Part shown: positions 1 to 5,155 of the stretch, one piece after another
Position numbering within the stretch: position 1 is the stretch's first letter
Layout of the letters: every line of letters starts with the position of its first letter
DNA from: Planctomycetales bacterium
GTDB taxonomy: Bacteria; Planctomycetota; Phycisphaerae; SM23-33
NCBI GenBank assembly: GCA_030631085.1
Contig: DAOVLV010000176.1
Coordinates: 1 to 5,177 of the forward strand
Reading direction: 5' to 3'
Length of the DNA: 5,177 bases
The notes under the pieces: generated by a model
Told to the model about the DNA's origin: nothing
What the model saw: the letters and a program-made list of their open reading frames with translations, nothing else
Database searches by the model: none
Program-made: the position numbers and the translations under genes

Positions 1-369
1 CGGCGTATCGAGAAAAAAGGACGAATGTCCTGGCTGGATAAAATGGCTGTTTTCAGGATGTTCAAGCGACATTTTCGCCCCGAAGCCGCTCCGCCGGGGC
101 TTGACGTGAAAAAATTCGTCCGAAGCCTCCAAGGCCTGGTCGATAAGAACATCGGACGAGGCGAAGGCGAGAAGCATACTTACAAGACGCTGCTTTGTGC
201 CGGGATGCACTTCCAGGACCGTTACAATTACGACGTGCAACGTCTCAAGCGGTGTGTCATACTGTACTCTACGCTGGAAGGGATTTTTCCGTTCTGTGCG
301 TATAATTGCGGACCCGAGTACCGCGCGTTCGTCGAAAAGAAACATTCAAAGTCGGATGAGAACATCTGA
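1..369 (+). CDS. Radical SAM protein, C-terminal fragment (tetraether lipid synthase / MJ0619-like tail)
   Basis: The frame is open to the left edge (eight codons precede the first ATG at 25), so this is very probably the 3' end of a longer gene and not a 114-residue protein. Counting from that ATG, residues 59-78 read G-M-H-F-Q-D-R-Y-N-Y-D then R-L-K-R-C-V-I. Residues 85-100 carry E-G-I-F-P-F-C-A-Y-N-C-G-P-E-Y-R. From memory, the pattern MHFxDxYNxD...RCxIxY...DGxxxPFCxYN...YR closes radical SAM proteins related to MJ0619/tetraether lipid synthase (Tes). The cysteines at 58, 77, 91 and 95 are candidate iron-sulfur ligands. The CxxxCxxC core lies outside the window, so radical SAM membership rests on the tail alone. 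The usual D-G of the last motif is E-G here. The lipoprotein gene follows after 13 bases, suggesting co-transcription. The substrate is unknown, and lipid-chain coupling is only one possibility. Confidence 0.62.
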   Translation, partial: RRIEKKGRMSWLDKMAVFRMFKRHFRPEAAPPGLDVKKFVRSLQGLVDKNIGRGEGEKHTYKTLLCAGMHFQDRYNYDVQRLKRCVILYSTLEGIFPFCAYNCGPEYRAFVEKKHSKSDENI

Positions 370-372
370 AAT

Positions 373-377
373 GGAGA
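373..377 (+). promoter_or_regulatory. Ribosome binding site of the lipoprotein gene
   Basis: GGAGA lies 5 bases before ATG 383 and 8 before ATG 386, just after the stop of the upstream gene (367-369). It decides the start of the lipoprotein against the much earlier in-frame ATG at 197. Confidence 0.7.
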
Positions 378-382
378 ATCTT

Positions 383-883
383 ATGATGAAGAAAATTGCA
401 ATTATGCTCCTGGTTGCGGGATTGGTTTCGGCGGCTGGTTGTCAGAGTAAGCCCGACGAGATTCTCTGGCGTGCCCAGGCCGATGACGGTCTTGTCGTTA
501 CCGCCGGCGTTCCTCAGCGAAATTACATTCGGGGCGGTACGGTGGCGGTGTCGGTGGCTGTACGCAACGTATCCGGAGACGACATTGCTATCGGCGCCGA
601 CAGCGGTGCGCTGGTCTATGCGACACTGTGGCGCAAAACCACGATCGGATGGGAACAGGTCAAGCGCTATCCCCAGTCGGCTGTGATGGTCGCAGCGCCG
701 TGGAAACTCGCTGGGCGGAAAACCTACAAATGCACGCTGAACCTTCCGGTCGAACCGGACTGGCCTACCGGCGAACCGCTCAAACTGACCGTCGAACTGA
801 ACGGACGCAACGATCTCGCCCCCGGCGGGCTGATCCAGGTCTTCGCCACACGGGCCGATTACGATGAGGCGCTGAAGGACTAG
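383..883 (+). CDS. Predicted lipoprotein, beta-rich domain, unknown function
   Basis: This is a 166-residue protein with a lipoprotein signal: M-M-K-K, a hydrophobic stretch at residues 5-18, then A-A-G-C with the lipidation cysteine at C20. Position +2 is Gln, which in diderms favours the outer membrane. The remainder (about 25-160) alternates hydrophobic and polar residues (for example T-V-A-V-S-V-A-V-R-N-V-S at 53-64, and L-K-L-T-V-E-L-N at 133-140). This fits an immunoglobulin-like beta-sandwich, broadly like BsuPI or other small extracytoplasmic beta domains. I recognise no specific family. The start is chosen because GGAGA (373-377) lies 5 bases before ATG 383 and 8 before the adjacent ATG 386, and both keep the signal intact. 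Earlier in-frame ATGs would place about 60 residues out of frame with, and overlapping, the upstream gene. The radical SAM gene downstream starts 9 bases after its stop, so the three genes probably form an operon. Confidence 0.8.
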   Translation: MMKKIAIMLLVAGLVSAAGCQSKPDEILWRAQADDGLVVTAGVPQRNYIRGGTVAVSVAVRNVSGDDIAIGADSGALVYATLWRKTTIGWEQVKRYPQSAVMVAAPWKLAGRKTYKCTLNLPVEPDWPTGEPLKLTVELNGRNDLAPGGLIQVFATRADYDEALKD

Positions 884-892
884 CGGCTCCGC

Positions 893-2398
893 ATGGACCG
901 GCCCTCGCCTACACCGAAACCGGCGGAGATGAATTACCATCATCCGCTGGAAGATTACCTTGGCACTTGGCCATTCCGCAGGTTGCTGCGATGGCTCTCC
1001 AGGGAAGGTAAAAACGGGACCGCGCTCGAACGGATTATCTCCACTTATCGCGACCCCAAAGCCTCGTTCATCCAGCGCCTGAAATACTGGCCTATACATC
1101 TGTTTATCGACCGGATGCGCGGGAGCGTCCCGGCCGAGGTCTTCCGCGAGCGCCTCGCCTCTCACGCTCCGACCGTTCGCGGGCTGGTGATCGTCGCTCG
1201 CAGCGTAGCCGAGTTCGGACTGACGACCCCGCAGAAATTCTCCGCCCCGCTGTTCGCCGTCTGGAACCTCACCAACCGCTGCAACCTCCGGTGTCAACAC
1301 TGCTACCAGAGCAGCGACAAGAACGCATTGGCCGATGAACTGACACTGGATGAGAAACTCGCCGTCGTGGACCAGATGGGTTCAGCCCACATGCCGATGC
1401 TGGCGCTTTCCGGCGGGGAACCGACAATAAGCCCCGACCTGATACCGGTCATTAAGCGGGCGAAGCAGTACAAAATGCACACGACCATCGCCACCAACGG
1501 CACGATGATAACGAAAAAATTCGCCGGCGAACTTCGCGACGCAGGTCTGCGATACGTCGAAATCTCGCTGGACTCGACAGACCCTGCCCGCCACGACGCT
1601 TTTCGCGGCGTTCCGGGAATGTGGGAAAAGGCAGTCCGCGGCGCGAAAATCGTCGTTGCCACCGAAGGCCTGCGCCTGGGAATAGCCATGTGCGTCCATC
1701 GCGGAAACTACGCGGAAGTCCGCGACATGATAGAGTTTGCAATTTCCATCGGAGCCGGGTGTTTCGCGCACTTCAACTTCATCCCAGTCGGACGCGGGAG
1801 CAAAATGGTCTCCGGCGACATAACGCCGACCCAGCGGGAGGACTTGCTCGCTCTGCTGAACGAGTACATGCAGTCCGGTCAAATCGGGGTGATTTCAACG
1901 GCTCCGCAATTGGGTAGAGTCTGCCTGATGGGCGCTCCGATAGATTCGGGAAAGACGGCATGTTCGCACGCCGGTAGCGGCAGCGGGACCAAAGCGCGAG
2001 TCGTCGCGAAATACCTCGGCGGATGCGGAGCCGGCCGCACCTATATCTGCATCGAACCGAACGGCGACGTTACGCCATGCGTCTATATGCCCCATCGCGT
2101 CATGGGCAACCTTCGGGACGCCAACGTCGTCAAGATATTCCGCAATGGATACTACGACCTTCTCAACGACCGCTCCGACCGCATCCATCATTGCCGGATA
2201 TGCGACTTCGCCGATTATTGCGGGGGATGCAGAGCGCGGTCGGACGCATACTTCGGGCGGCTCGACGCCGGTGATCCGGGATGTGTCCTCAATCAGGAAT
2301 ACTGGGACGAACTTGTCGCATCGGGCGTAGTCAGCCAAGGAACCTCCGACGATCCCGCGGACCTCAAACTGACCCCCACACGCCACGGATTGACGTAG
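893..2398 (+). CDS. Radical SAM/SPASM domain protein with N-terminal extension
   Basis: This 501-residue cytoplasmic iron-sulfur enzyme cleaves S-adenosylmethionine to start radical chemistry. The core begins N-L-T-N-R-C and carries the cluster motif C130-x3-C134-x2-C137-Y. G-G-E-P at 174-177 (methionine contact) and T-N-G at 201-203 follow, then E-I-S-L-D at 223-227. The C-terminal part has a SPASM-like set for auxiliary 4Fe-4S clusters: C378-x12-G391-x4-C396, then C434-x2-C437-x5-C443-x2-C446, and C464. C344, C357 and C386 are additional cysteines. About 120 residues precede the core, rich in aromatic and basic residues. SPASM enzymes include peptide maturases (AlbA, PqqE types), anaerobic sulfatase maturases and NirJ/AhbC/AhbD haem enzymes, and nothing here selects one. 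No short Cys-, Gly- or Tyr-rich precursor peptide was seen nearby. The start at 893 has only a weak ribosome site; ATG 929 (residue 13) is an alternative but has GGAG touching it. The stop is followed by AT-rich DNA. Confidence 0.9.
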   Translation: MDRPSPTPKPAEMNYHHPLEDYLGTWPFRRLLRWLSREGKNGTALERIISTYRDPKASFIQRLKYWPIHLFIDRMRGSVPAEVFRERLASHAPTVRGLVIVARSVAEFGLTTPQKFSAPLFAVWNLTNRCNLRCQHCYQSSDKNALADELTLDEKLAVVDQMGSAHMPMLALSGGEPTISPDLIPVIKRAKQYKMHTTIATNGTMITKKFAGELRDAGLRYVEISLDSTDPARHDAFRGVPGMWEKAVRGAKIVVATEGLRLGIAMCVHRGNYAEVRDMIEFAISIGAGCFAHFNFIPVGRGSKMVSGDITPTQREDLLALLNEYMQSGQIGVISTAPQLGRVCLMGAPIDSGKTACSHAGSGSGTKARVVAKYLGGCGAGRTYICIEPNGDVTPCVYMPHRVMGNLRDANVVKIFRNGYYDLLNDRSDRIHHCRICDFADYCGGCRARSDAYFGRLDAGDPGCVLNQEYWDELVASGVVSQGTSDDPADLKLTPTRHGLT

Positions 2399-2457
2399 GC
2401 AAATATCGCGACGATGTTTTTATTGTCTAAACGTCTAATCCAATATACAATCAATTT

Positions 2458-2472
2458 GATAGATGATTATCT
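2458..2472. promoter_or_regulatory. First copy of GATAGATGAT with overlapping dyad
   Basis: GATAGATGAT occupies 2458-2467 and recurs exactly at 2512-2521. This copy overlaps a small dyad, AGAT-GATT-ATCT (2461-2472), which can also be read as GATA-x6-TATC (2458-2471). It is a candidate operator half-site for the helix-turn-helix antitoxin encoded just downstream. Binding is inferred from position only. Confidence 0.3.
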
Positions 2473-2476
2473 GTTC

Positions 2477-2496
2477 CAGTTCGCGTGAAGGAACTG
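2477..2496. promoter_or_regulatory. Perfect 6-bp dyad CAGTTC-N8-GAACTG upstream of antitoxin
   Basis: CAGTTC (2477-2482) and GAACTG (2491-2496) are perfect inverted arms around 8 bases, ending 44 bases before the antitoxin start. An overlapping pairing, GTTCC (2473-2477) with GGAAC (2490-2494), is also possible. Antitoxins with a DNA-binding domain usually bind such dyads at their own promoter, so this is a candidate operator. A leader hairpin in the mRNA is the alternative. Confidence 0.4.
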
Positions 2497-2511
2497 TCGA
2501 TATGGTCCAAG

Positions 2512-2521
2512 GATAGATGAT
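2512..2521. promoter_or_regulatory. Second copy of GATAGATGAT
   Basis: This is an exact repeat of the 10-mer at 2458-2467, start-to-start distance 54 bases, placed just before the antitoxin ribosome site. A protein bound here would cover the translation start region of the DNA. The 10-mer is itself internally repetitive (GAT-A-GAT-GAT), so part of the match may be chance. Confidence 0.25.
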
Positions 2522-2527
2522 AGATTC

Positions 2528-2532
2528 AGGAG
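2528..2532 (+). promoter_or_regulatory. Ribosome binding site of the antitoxin gene
   Basis: AGGAG lies 8 bases before ATG 2541. This selects 2541 over the in-frame ATG at 2517, which has no purine-rich site at a useful distance and would place this motif inside the coding region. Confidence 0.75.
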
Positions 2533-2540
2533 TGTGCTCT

Positions 2541-3254
2541 ATGAGTCAGAAATACGAACTCCTTGGCAAAGGTCTGTATAATCCATCTGAGGCTGCGCGC
2601 CTTGTTGGTTTAACTCCCTCTCGTGTTCGAAGATGGATACAGGGGTACCAGTTTGATTATCCAACGATGCACGGGCGTCGCAAGGGCGCGTCGGTTCCTC
2701 TGATATGTTCCGATATTCCAACCATCCATCACCGCCGAGCGGTATCGTTTACTGAACTTATTGAAATCCTTATGGTAAGCGCTTTTCTCAAACGTGGGGT
2801 AAGTATGCGTACGATCCGAAAGGCTGCTCGACTTGCAGCGAAAAAACTCGACAGTCCGCACCCCTTTGCCTTCAAGAAATTCAGAACGGACGGAAGACAT
2901 ATCTTCCTTGAACTCCTCCGGGAGTCGGATGAGTACAAAGAGCTCCTTGAGCTTTCGAGTGGACAGTATGCCCTTCCCGAAATATTGATCCAATACCTCG
3001 AACAAGTCGAATTTGACGACGTGACTCTCTTGGCAAGTCAATGGTGGCCTCTCGGTAAAAAGCAACCAATCGTTATTGACCCTTCGGTTGCTTTCGGTGC
3101 GCCCACAATCGCTGGTACACGTTTACGTGTTTCAACAGTGCTTGATGCGCTCCGCACAGGTGAAAGCAAGAAGGCAATCTCTGACTGGTATGAGATACCT
3201 CCACGGGATGTAATGGCCGCGATCGAATTCGGAAAGAAAAGGCTCGTGGCATGA
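2541..3254 (+). CDS. VapB45-like antitoxin: helix-turn-helix plus DUF433
   Basis: This 237-residue protein is the predicted antitoxin and self-regulator of the module. Residues 13-36 (Y-N-P-S-E-A-A-R-L-V-G-L-T-P-S-R-V-R-R-W) form a MerR/Xre-like helix-turn-helix for DNA binding. Residues 66-104 are a helical, basic segment (F-T-E-L-I-E-I-L, then R-T-I-R-K-A-A-R). Residues 176-235 are a clear DUF433 domain: P-I-V-I-D-P-S-V-A-F-G-A-P-T-I-A-G-T-R-L-R-V, then a second small helical part ending D-V-M-A-A-I-E-F. From memory, the length and order match VapB45 (Rv2018, about 239 residues) of M. tuberculosis, whose partner is a PIN-like protein, as here. The stop overlaps the toxin start as ATGA (3251-3254), so the two are translationally coupled, antitoxin first. 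Base composition is visibly more AT-rich than in the radical SAM gene to the left, consistent with horizontal acquisition. Confidence 0.88.
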   Translation: MSQKYELLGKGLYNPSEAARLVGLTPSRVRRWIQGYQFDYPTMHGRRKGASVPLICSDIPTIHHRRAVSFTELIEILMVSAFLKRGVSMRTIRKAARLAAKKLDSPHPFAFKKFRTDGRHIFLELLRESDEYKELLELSSGQYALPEILIQYLEQVEFDDVTLLASQWWPLGKKQPIVIDPSVAFGAPTIAGTRLRVSTVLDALRTGESKKAISDWYEIPPRDVMAAIEFGKKRLVA

Positions 3255-3625
3255 AATTTGTGTTTGACGAATGCGTCTCGTTCAGAATTGCAAACGCTTT
3301 AAAAGAACTCGGCAAAGACACCGAGCCATATTTCAAGCATTGGCACCGCGGAGCAGAAGATACGGATTGGATACCTCTTGCCTGTTCACGCGGCTGGTGC
3401 ATTGTAACATCAGACACGCTTAGGCGACCCCACGAACGAGCAGCGCTTCGCGTCCACGGAGCCCGGATAATAGTGCTGGGCACACGGAACCTGAGCTTCT
3501 GGGAGCAGATCAAACTCATCATAAATCGATGGGAAGATATTGAGCACACCGCGACCAAGAAAAGACCACCCTTTATTTACAGGTTCACGAAACGGAGTAG
3601 AAAGCCTCAGCAATTGAAGATATGA
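3251..3625 (+). CDS. VapC45-like PIN-like toxin nuclease
   Basis: This 124-residue protein is the predicted ribonuclease toxin of the module. It begins M-K-F-V-F-D-E, a first beta strand ending in the acidic pair D6-E7. The other expected metal ligands are in the cluster E36-D37-x-D39-W-I and in I-V-T-S-D55-T. This is the spacing of small PIN-like proteins of the DUF5615/VapC45 (PIN_10) kind, which lack much of the classical PIN C-terminus. The tail (residues 100-124) is strongly basic, suited to RNA contact. The target RNA cannot be predicted. The gene starts inside the antitoxin stop (ATGA), with only a weak AAAGG-like site upstream, so it likely depends on translational coupling, as expected for a toxin kept below its antitoxin. 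It converges on the glycosyltransferase gene. All acidic positions are present, so the toxin looks intact. Confidence 0.83.
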   Translation: MKFVFDECVSFRIANALKELGKDTEPYFKHWHRGAEDTDWIPLACSRGWCIVTSDTLRRPHERAALRVHGARIIVLGTRNLSFWEQIKLIINRWEDIEHTATKKRPPFIYRFTKRSRKPQQLKI

Positions 3626-3643
3626 CCTCATTCTTCCTCATTT
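3626..3643. repeat. Short convergent gap with CCTCATT repeated
   Basis: Only 18 bases separate the stops of the toxin (+) and the glycosyltransferase (-). They contain CCTCATT twice (3626-3632 and 3636-3642). No hairpin is seen, so transcripts from the two sides probably overlap at their 3' ends. Confidence 0.4.
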
Positions 3644-4825
3644 CTATGCGCTGGGTTTACCAGACGGCACTTGCAGGAAGGTATTGTACAGCGCCTCAAT
3701 CTTTTCAACCATGACTCTATGGTCGAATTTTTCTTCTGCACGGCGTCTTCCCTCTTCGCCGAGATGGGTTCGGGTTTGTGGTGCTGCAGCGAGTGTTTCG
3801 ATAGCGGTTTTCAGTCCTGCGATATCGCCCGGCTCCAGCAGTACGCCCGTGTCGAAATCAACCACTTCGCGCGCTCCGTCGATGTCGAAACTGATTACCG
3901 GCTTTCCCGCCAACATCGCCTGGGGAAGCGCCCTTGCCAGGCCTTCGCGGAGTGAGCAGTGGACGACAATATCGGCAGCGTGCATGACGACCGGCATCTG
4001 TTCGGGCGGTAGAAGTCCCGTCAGGTGCACTCGCCCGGTCAGGCTTGCGGACGCTCGTATCGCCCGCTCGATAGCGCGGCGTTTGTGTCCGTCGCCGACG
4101 AAGCAGAGGTGTATCCGTCGGTCGCCGATTCGTTCAGCCGCTGCCAGTATGAACTCATGCCCCTTCAATTCGGCCAGGCGTGAGACCTGCGTAACCAGCA
4201 CGTCGTCGTCTGTCAGGCCAAGTGAACGGCGGAACTCGTCGGTATTGTCGGGGCGGTTGAGAAAGGCTGAAACCTCCATGCCGCTGTAGATTGTGGTGTA
4301 TTGTTCGGGTTGACCTACTCCGGCGGCGAGCGCCTGGTCGGTCATGGCATTAGCCACGGAGATAATCGCATCGGTCCGTCTGGCCGCTCGCTTTTCCAGT
4401 GCGATGTAAAGGCGGTTCGCAAACCGATTGCCGTAAGGATGGAAGGCCAGGCCGTGGATTGTATGAACAATTTTCGGTAATGCGGAATCCTTTCGCAGTT
4501 TCGTCGCTGCTCGTCGTGTGAGGATACCGGCTTTGGATGAATGTGTATGGATTACATCTGGTTTCAAATCGTCCAGTCGCCGAAGCAATGCGCGATATGC
4601 GGTTGCATCAAGAAGCGGATTGATTGCTCGTCGGAGGGAGTTGAGGACGATAACTTTGTAATTTCCCGCTTGCGCGCGGGTAAGCAGTTCGCCTTCGGGT
4701 CCGATCGCCGGGCCTGTAATCAGCGTTACCTCATGCCCGCGAGCGGACAGACCTTCGCAGGTAAGCAGAGTGTTCTCCTGCGCGCCGCCAAGGATTAATC
4801 GAGTTATGACGTGAACGATTTTCAT
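3644..4825 (-). CDS. Glycosyltransferase family 4 (GT-B fold)
   Basis: This 393-residue protein is predicted to transfer a sugar from a nucleotide-sugar donor with retention, at the cytoplasmic side of the membrane, for polysaccharide or glycolipid assembly. The N-terminal acceptor domain has M-K-I-V-H-V-I-T-R-L-I-L-G-G-A-Q (1-16), H-T-H-S-S-K at 93-98 and H-T-I-H-G at 121-125. The C-terminal donor domain has S-R-L-A-E-L-K-G at 215-222 (R216 and K221 expected at the donor phosphates), F-V-G-D-G at 242-246, and R-E-G-L-A-R-A-L-P-Q-A-M-L-A-G-K-P-V at 293-310. In the family's E-x7-E motif the first acid is E294; position 302 is Gln instead of Glu, a variant I believe is not rare in this family. 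There are no membrane segments, and the length is normal. The start at 4825 is the natural family start, but no Shine-Dalgarno site precedes it because a heptad repeat array occupies that place. Acceptor and donor are unknown. Confidence 0.92.
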   Translation of the reverse strand: MKIVHVITRLILGGAQENTLLTCEGLSARGHEVTLITGPAIGPEGELLTRAQAGNYKVIVLNSLRRAINPLLDATAYRALLRRLDDLKPDVIHTHSSKAGILTRRAATKLRKDSALPKIVHTIHGLAFHPYGNRFANRLYIALEKRAARRTDAIISVANAMTDQALAAGVGQPEQYTTIYSGMEVSAFLNRPDNTDEFRRSLGLTDDDVLVTQVSRLAELKGHEFILAAAERIGDRRIHLCFVGDGHKRRAIERAIRASASLTGRVHLTGLLPPEQMPVVMHAADIVVHCSLREGLARALPQAMLAGKPVISFDIDGAREVVDFDTGVLLEPGDIAGLKTAIETLAAAPQTRTHLGEEGRRRAEEKFDHRVMVEKIEALYNTFLQVPSGKPSA

Positions 4826-4828
4826 TGG

Positions 4829-4870
4829 TTCGTGATTGGTAGCTAGTAATTCGTAATTGGTACTTAGTAA
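4829..4870. repeat. Heptad repeat array, six units (consensus TTNGTAA)
   Basis: Six contiguous 7-base units can be read without a gap: TTCGTGA, TTGGTAG, CTAGTAA, TTCGTAA, TTGGTAC, TTAGTAA. The first and second groups of three form a 21-base tandem repeat with 18 of 21 identical positions (4829-4849 and 4850-4870). The array begins 3 bases upstream of the glycosyltransferase ATG (minus strand), where a ribosome site would normally sit. It resembles the short tandem heptanucleotide repeats known from some bacterial genomes, such as those of heterocystous cyanobacteria, though with a different unit. Confidence 0.75.
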
Positions 4871-4903
4871 AAAAACGACGCTCCGTTACCAATTACGAAT
4901 TAC
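4846..4903. repeat. Perfect 17-bp inverted repeat with 24-base loop
   Basis: The left arm at 4846-4862 (GTAATTCGTAATTGGTA) is the exact reverse complement of the right arm at 4887-4903. The 24-base loop (4863-4886) contains seven A in a row on the + strand (4869-4875). The arms are parts of the two heptad arrays. In RNA from either strand this gives a long AT-rich hairpin. On the minus strand the seven T lie inside the loop and not after the stem, so it is not a standard intrinsic terminator for xseB. Confidence 0.85.
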
Positions 4904-4920
4904 GAATTACCAACTACTAC
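4886..4920. repeat. Inverted heptad repeat array, four to five units (TTACSAA)
   Basis: The contiguous units are TTACCAA, TTACGAA, TTACGAA, TTACCAA and a degenerate CTACTAC. They are the reverse complement of the unit in the left array (TTSGTAA). The four good units are themselves arranged CCAA-CGAA-CGAA-CCAA. The last unit includes the xseB stop codon (4917-4919 on the minus strand), so the element fills the whole gap between xseB and the next gene. Confidence 0.75.
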
Positions 4921-5153
4921 GTCTGTTCCCTCAACTCACCGTTCGGTTCGAGTTCGTCGTTTTCGTTGCGTGCGAGTAGTTGGATTTTCTTTTCTGCGGC
5001 GTCGAGTATTGTCCGGCATTGCTTGATGAGTTTTACGCCCTTTTCGTATTCGGCGATGGACTCGGCAAGTCCGATTTGTCCGGATTCTATCTGCTCAACG
5101 ATCCCTTCGAGTTTTTCCATCGCCTGCTCGAATGTCGGTTTTTCCTTTGCCAT
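4917..5153 (-). CDS. xseB: Exodeoxyribonuclease VII small subunit
   Basis: This 78-residue protein of normal family length is the small subunit of exonuclease VII, which with the XseA large subunit degrades single-stranded DNA in both directions in repair. Family signatures are F8-E9-x4-L15-E16-x-I18-V19, the segment E23-S-G-x-I-x-L-A-E-S at 23-32, Y36-E37-x-G39, then L50-x-A52-x2-K55-K56-I57. Together these form the helical hairpin that binds the XseA C-terminus. The C-terminal 15 residues are polar, acidic and poorly conserved. The start at 5153 is supported by GGAG (5162-5165) 8 bases upstream. The gene reads towards the glycosyltransferase with a 91-base gap filled by heptad repeats. xseA is the expected upstream neighbour, to the right of the window. 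Confidence 0.96.
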   Translation of the reverse strand: MAKEKPTFEQAMEKLEGIVEQIESGQIGLAESIAEYEKGVKLIKQCRTILDAAEKKIQLLARNENDELEPNGELREQT

Positions 5154-5155
5154 TA

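Larger units (their letters stand above)
2399..2540 (+). promoter_or_regulatory. AT-rich control region of the toxin-antitoxin module
   Basis: These are the 142 non-coding bases between the radical SAM stop and the antitoxin start. By hand count, 2401-2460 has 17 G or C in 60, far below the neighbouring genes. The stretch holds short dyads and a repeated 10-mer (listed separately). A possible promoter is TTGTCT (2423-2428) with TATACA (2444-2449), but the spacer is only 15 bases, so the assignment is weak. No hairpin followed by a T run that could terminate the upstream operon is visible. The pattern suits a module with its own, probably self-repressed, promoter. Confidence 0.4.

Noticed and set aside
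197..382. Earlier start for the lipoprotein gene
   Set aside because: It would overlap the upstream coding frame and bury the signal peptide 60 residues inside. The SD at 373-377 and the M-M-K-K signal start argue for 383.
269..1300. Long open frame on the minus strand (343 codons)
   Set aside because: It lies opposite the lipoprotein and the radical SAM N-terminus, both with strong protein signatures. Its translation is rich in Arg, Pro and His with no recognisable motif, typical of an antisense shadow in GC-rich DNA.
1382..2386. Minus-strand open frames of 166 and 163 codons
   Set aside because: They are antisense to the conserved radical SAM/SPASM motifs, with no family resemblance and no ribosome site.
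2517..2540. Earlier ATG for the antitoxin
   Set aside because: There is no ribosome site at proper distance, while AGGAG at 2528-2532 fits ATG 2541 and gives a length near that of VapB45.
893..2540. RiPP precursor peptide for the SPASM enzyme
   Set aside because: I looked for a short plus-strand frame with an SD in the gaps around the gene and found none. A precursor outside the window cannot be excluded.
3684..4289. Plus-strand open frame of 201 codons
   Set aside because: It is antisense to the glycosyltransferase donor domain; the composition is Ser/Arg-rich and shadow-like.
4846..4903. Intrinsic terminator of xseB
   Set aside because: The T run on the minus strand is in the loop, not after the stem, and the stem is AT-rich.
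4829..4920. CRISPR array
   Set aside because: Units are 7 bases with no unique spacers, and the two halves are in opposite orientation.
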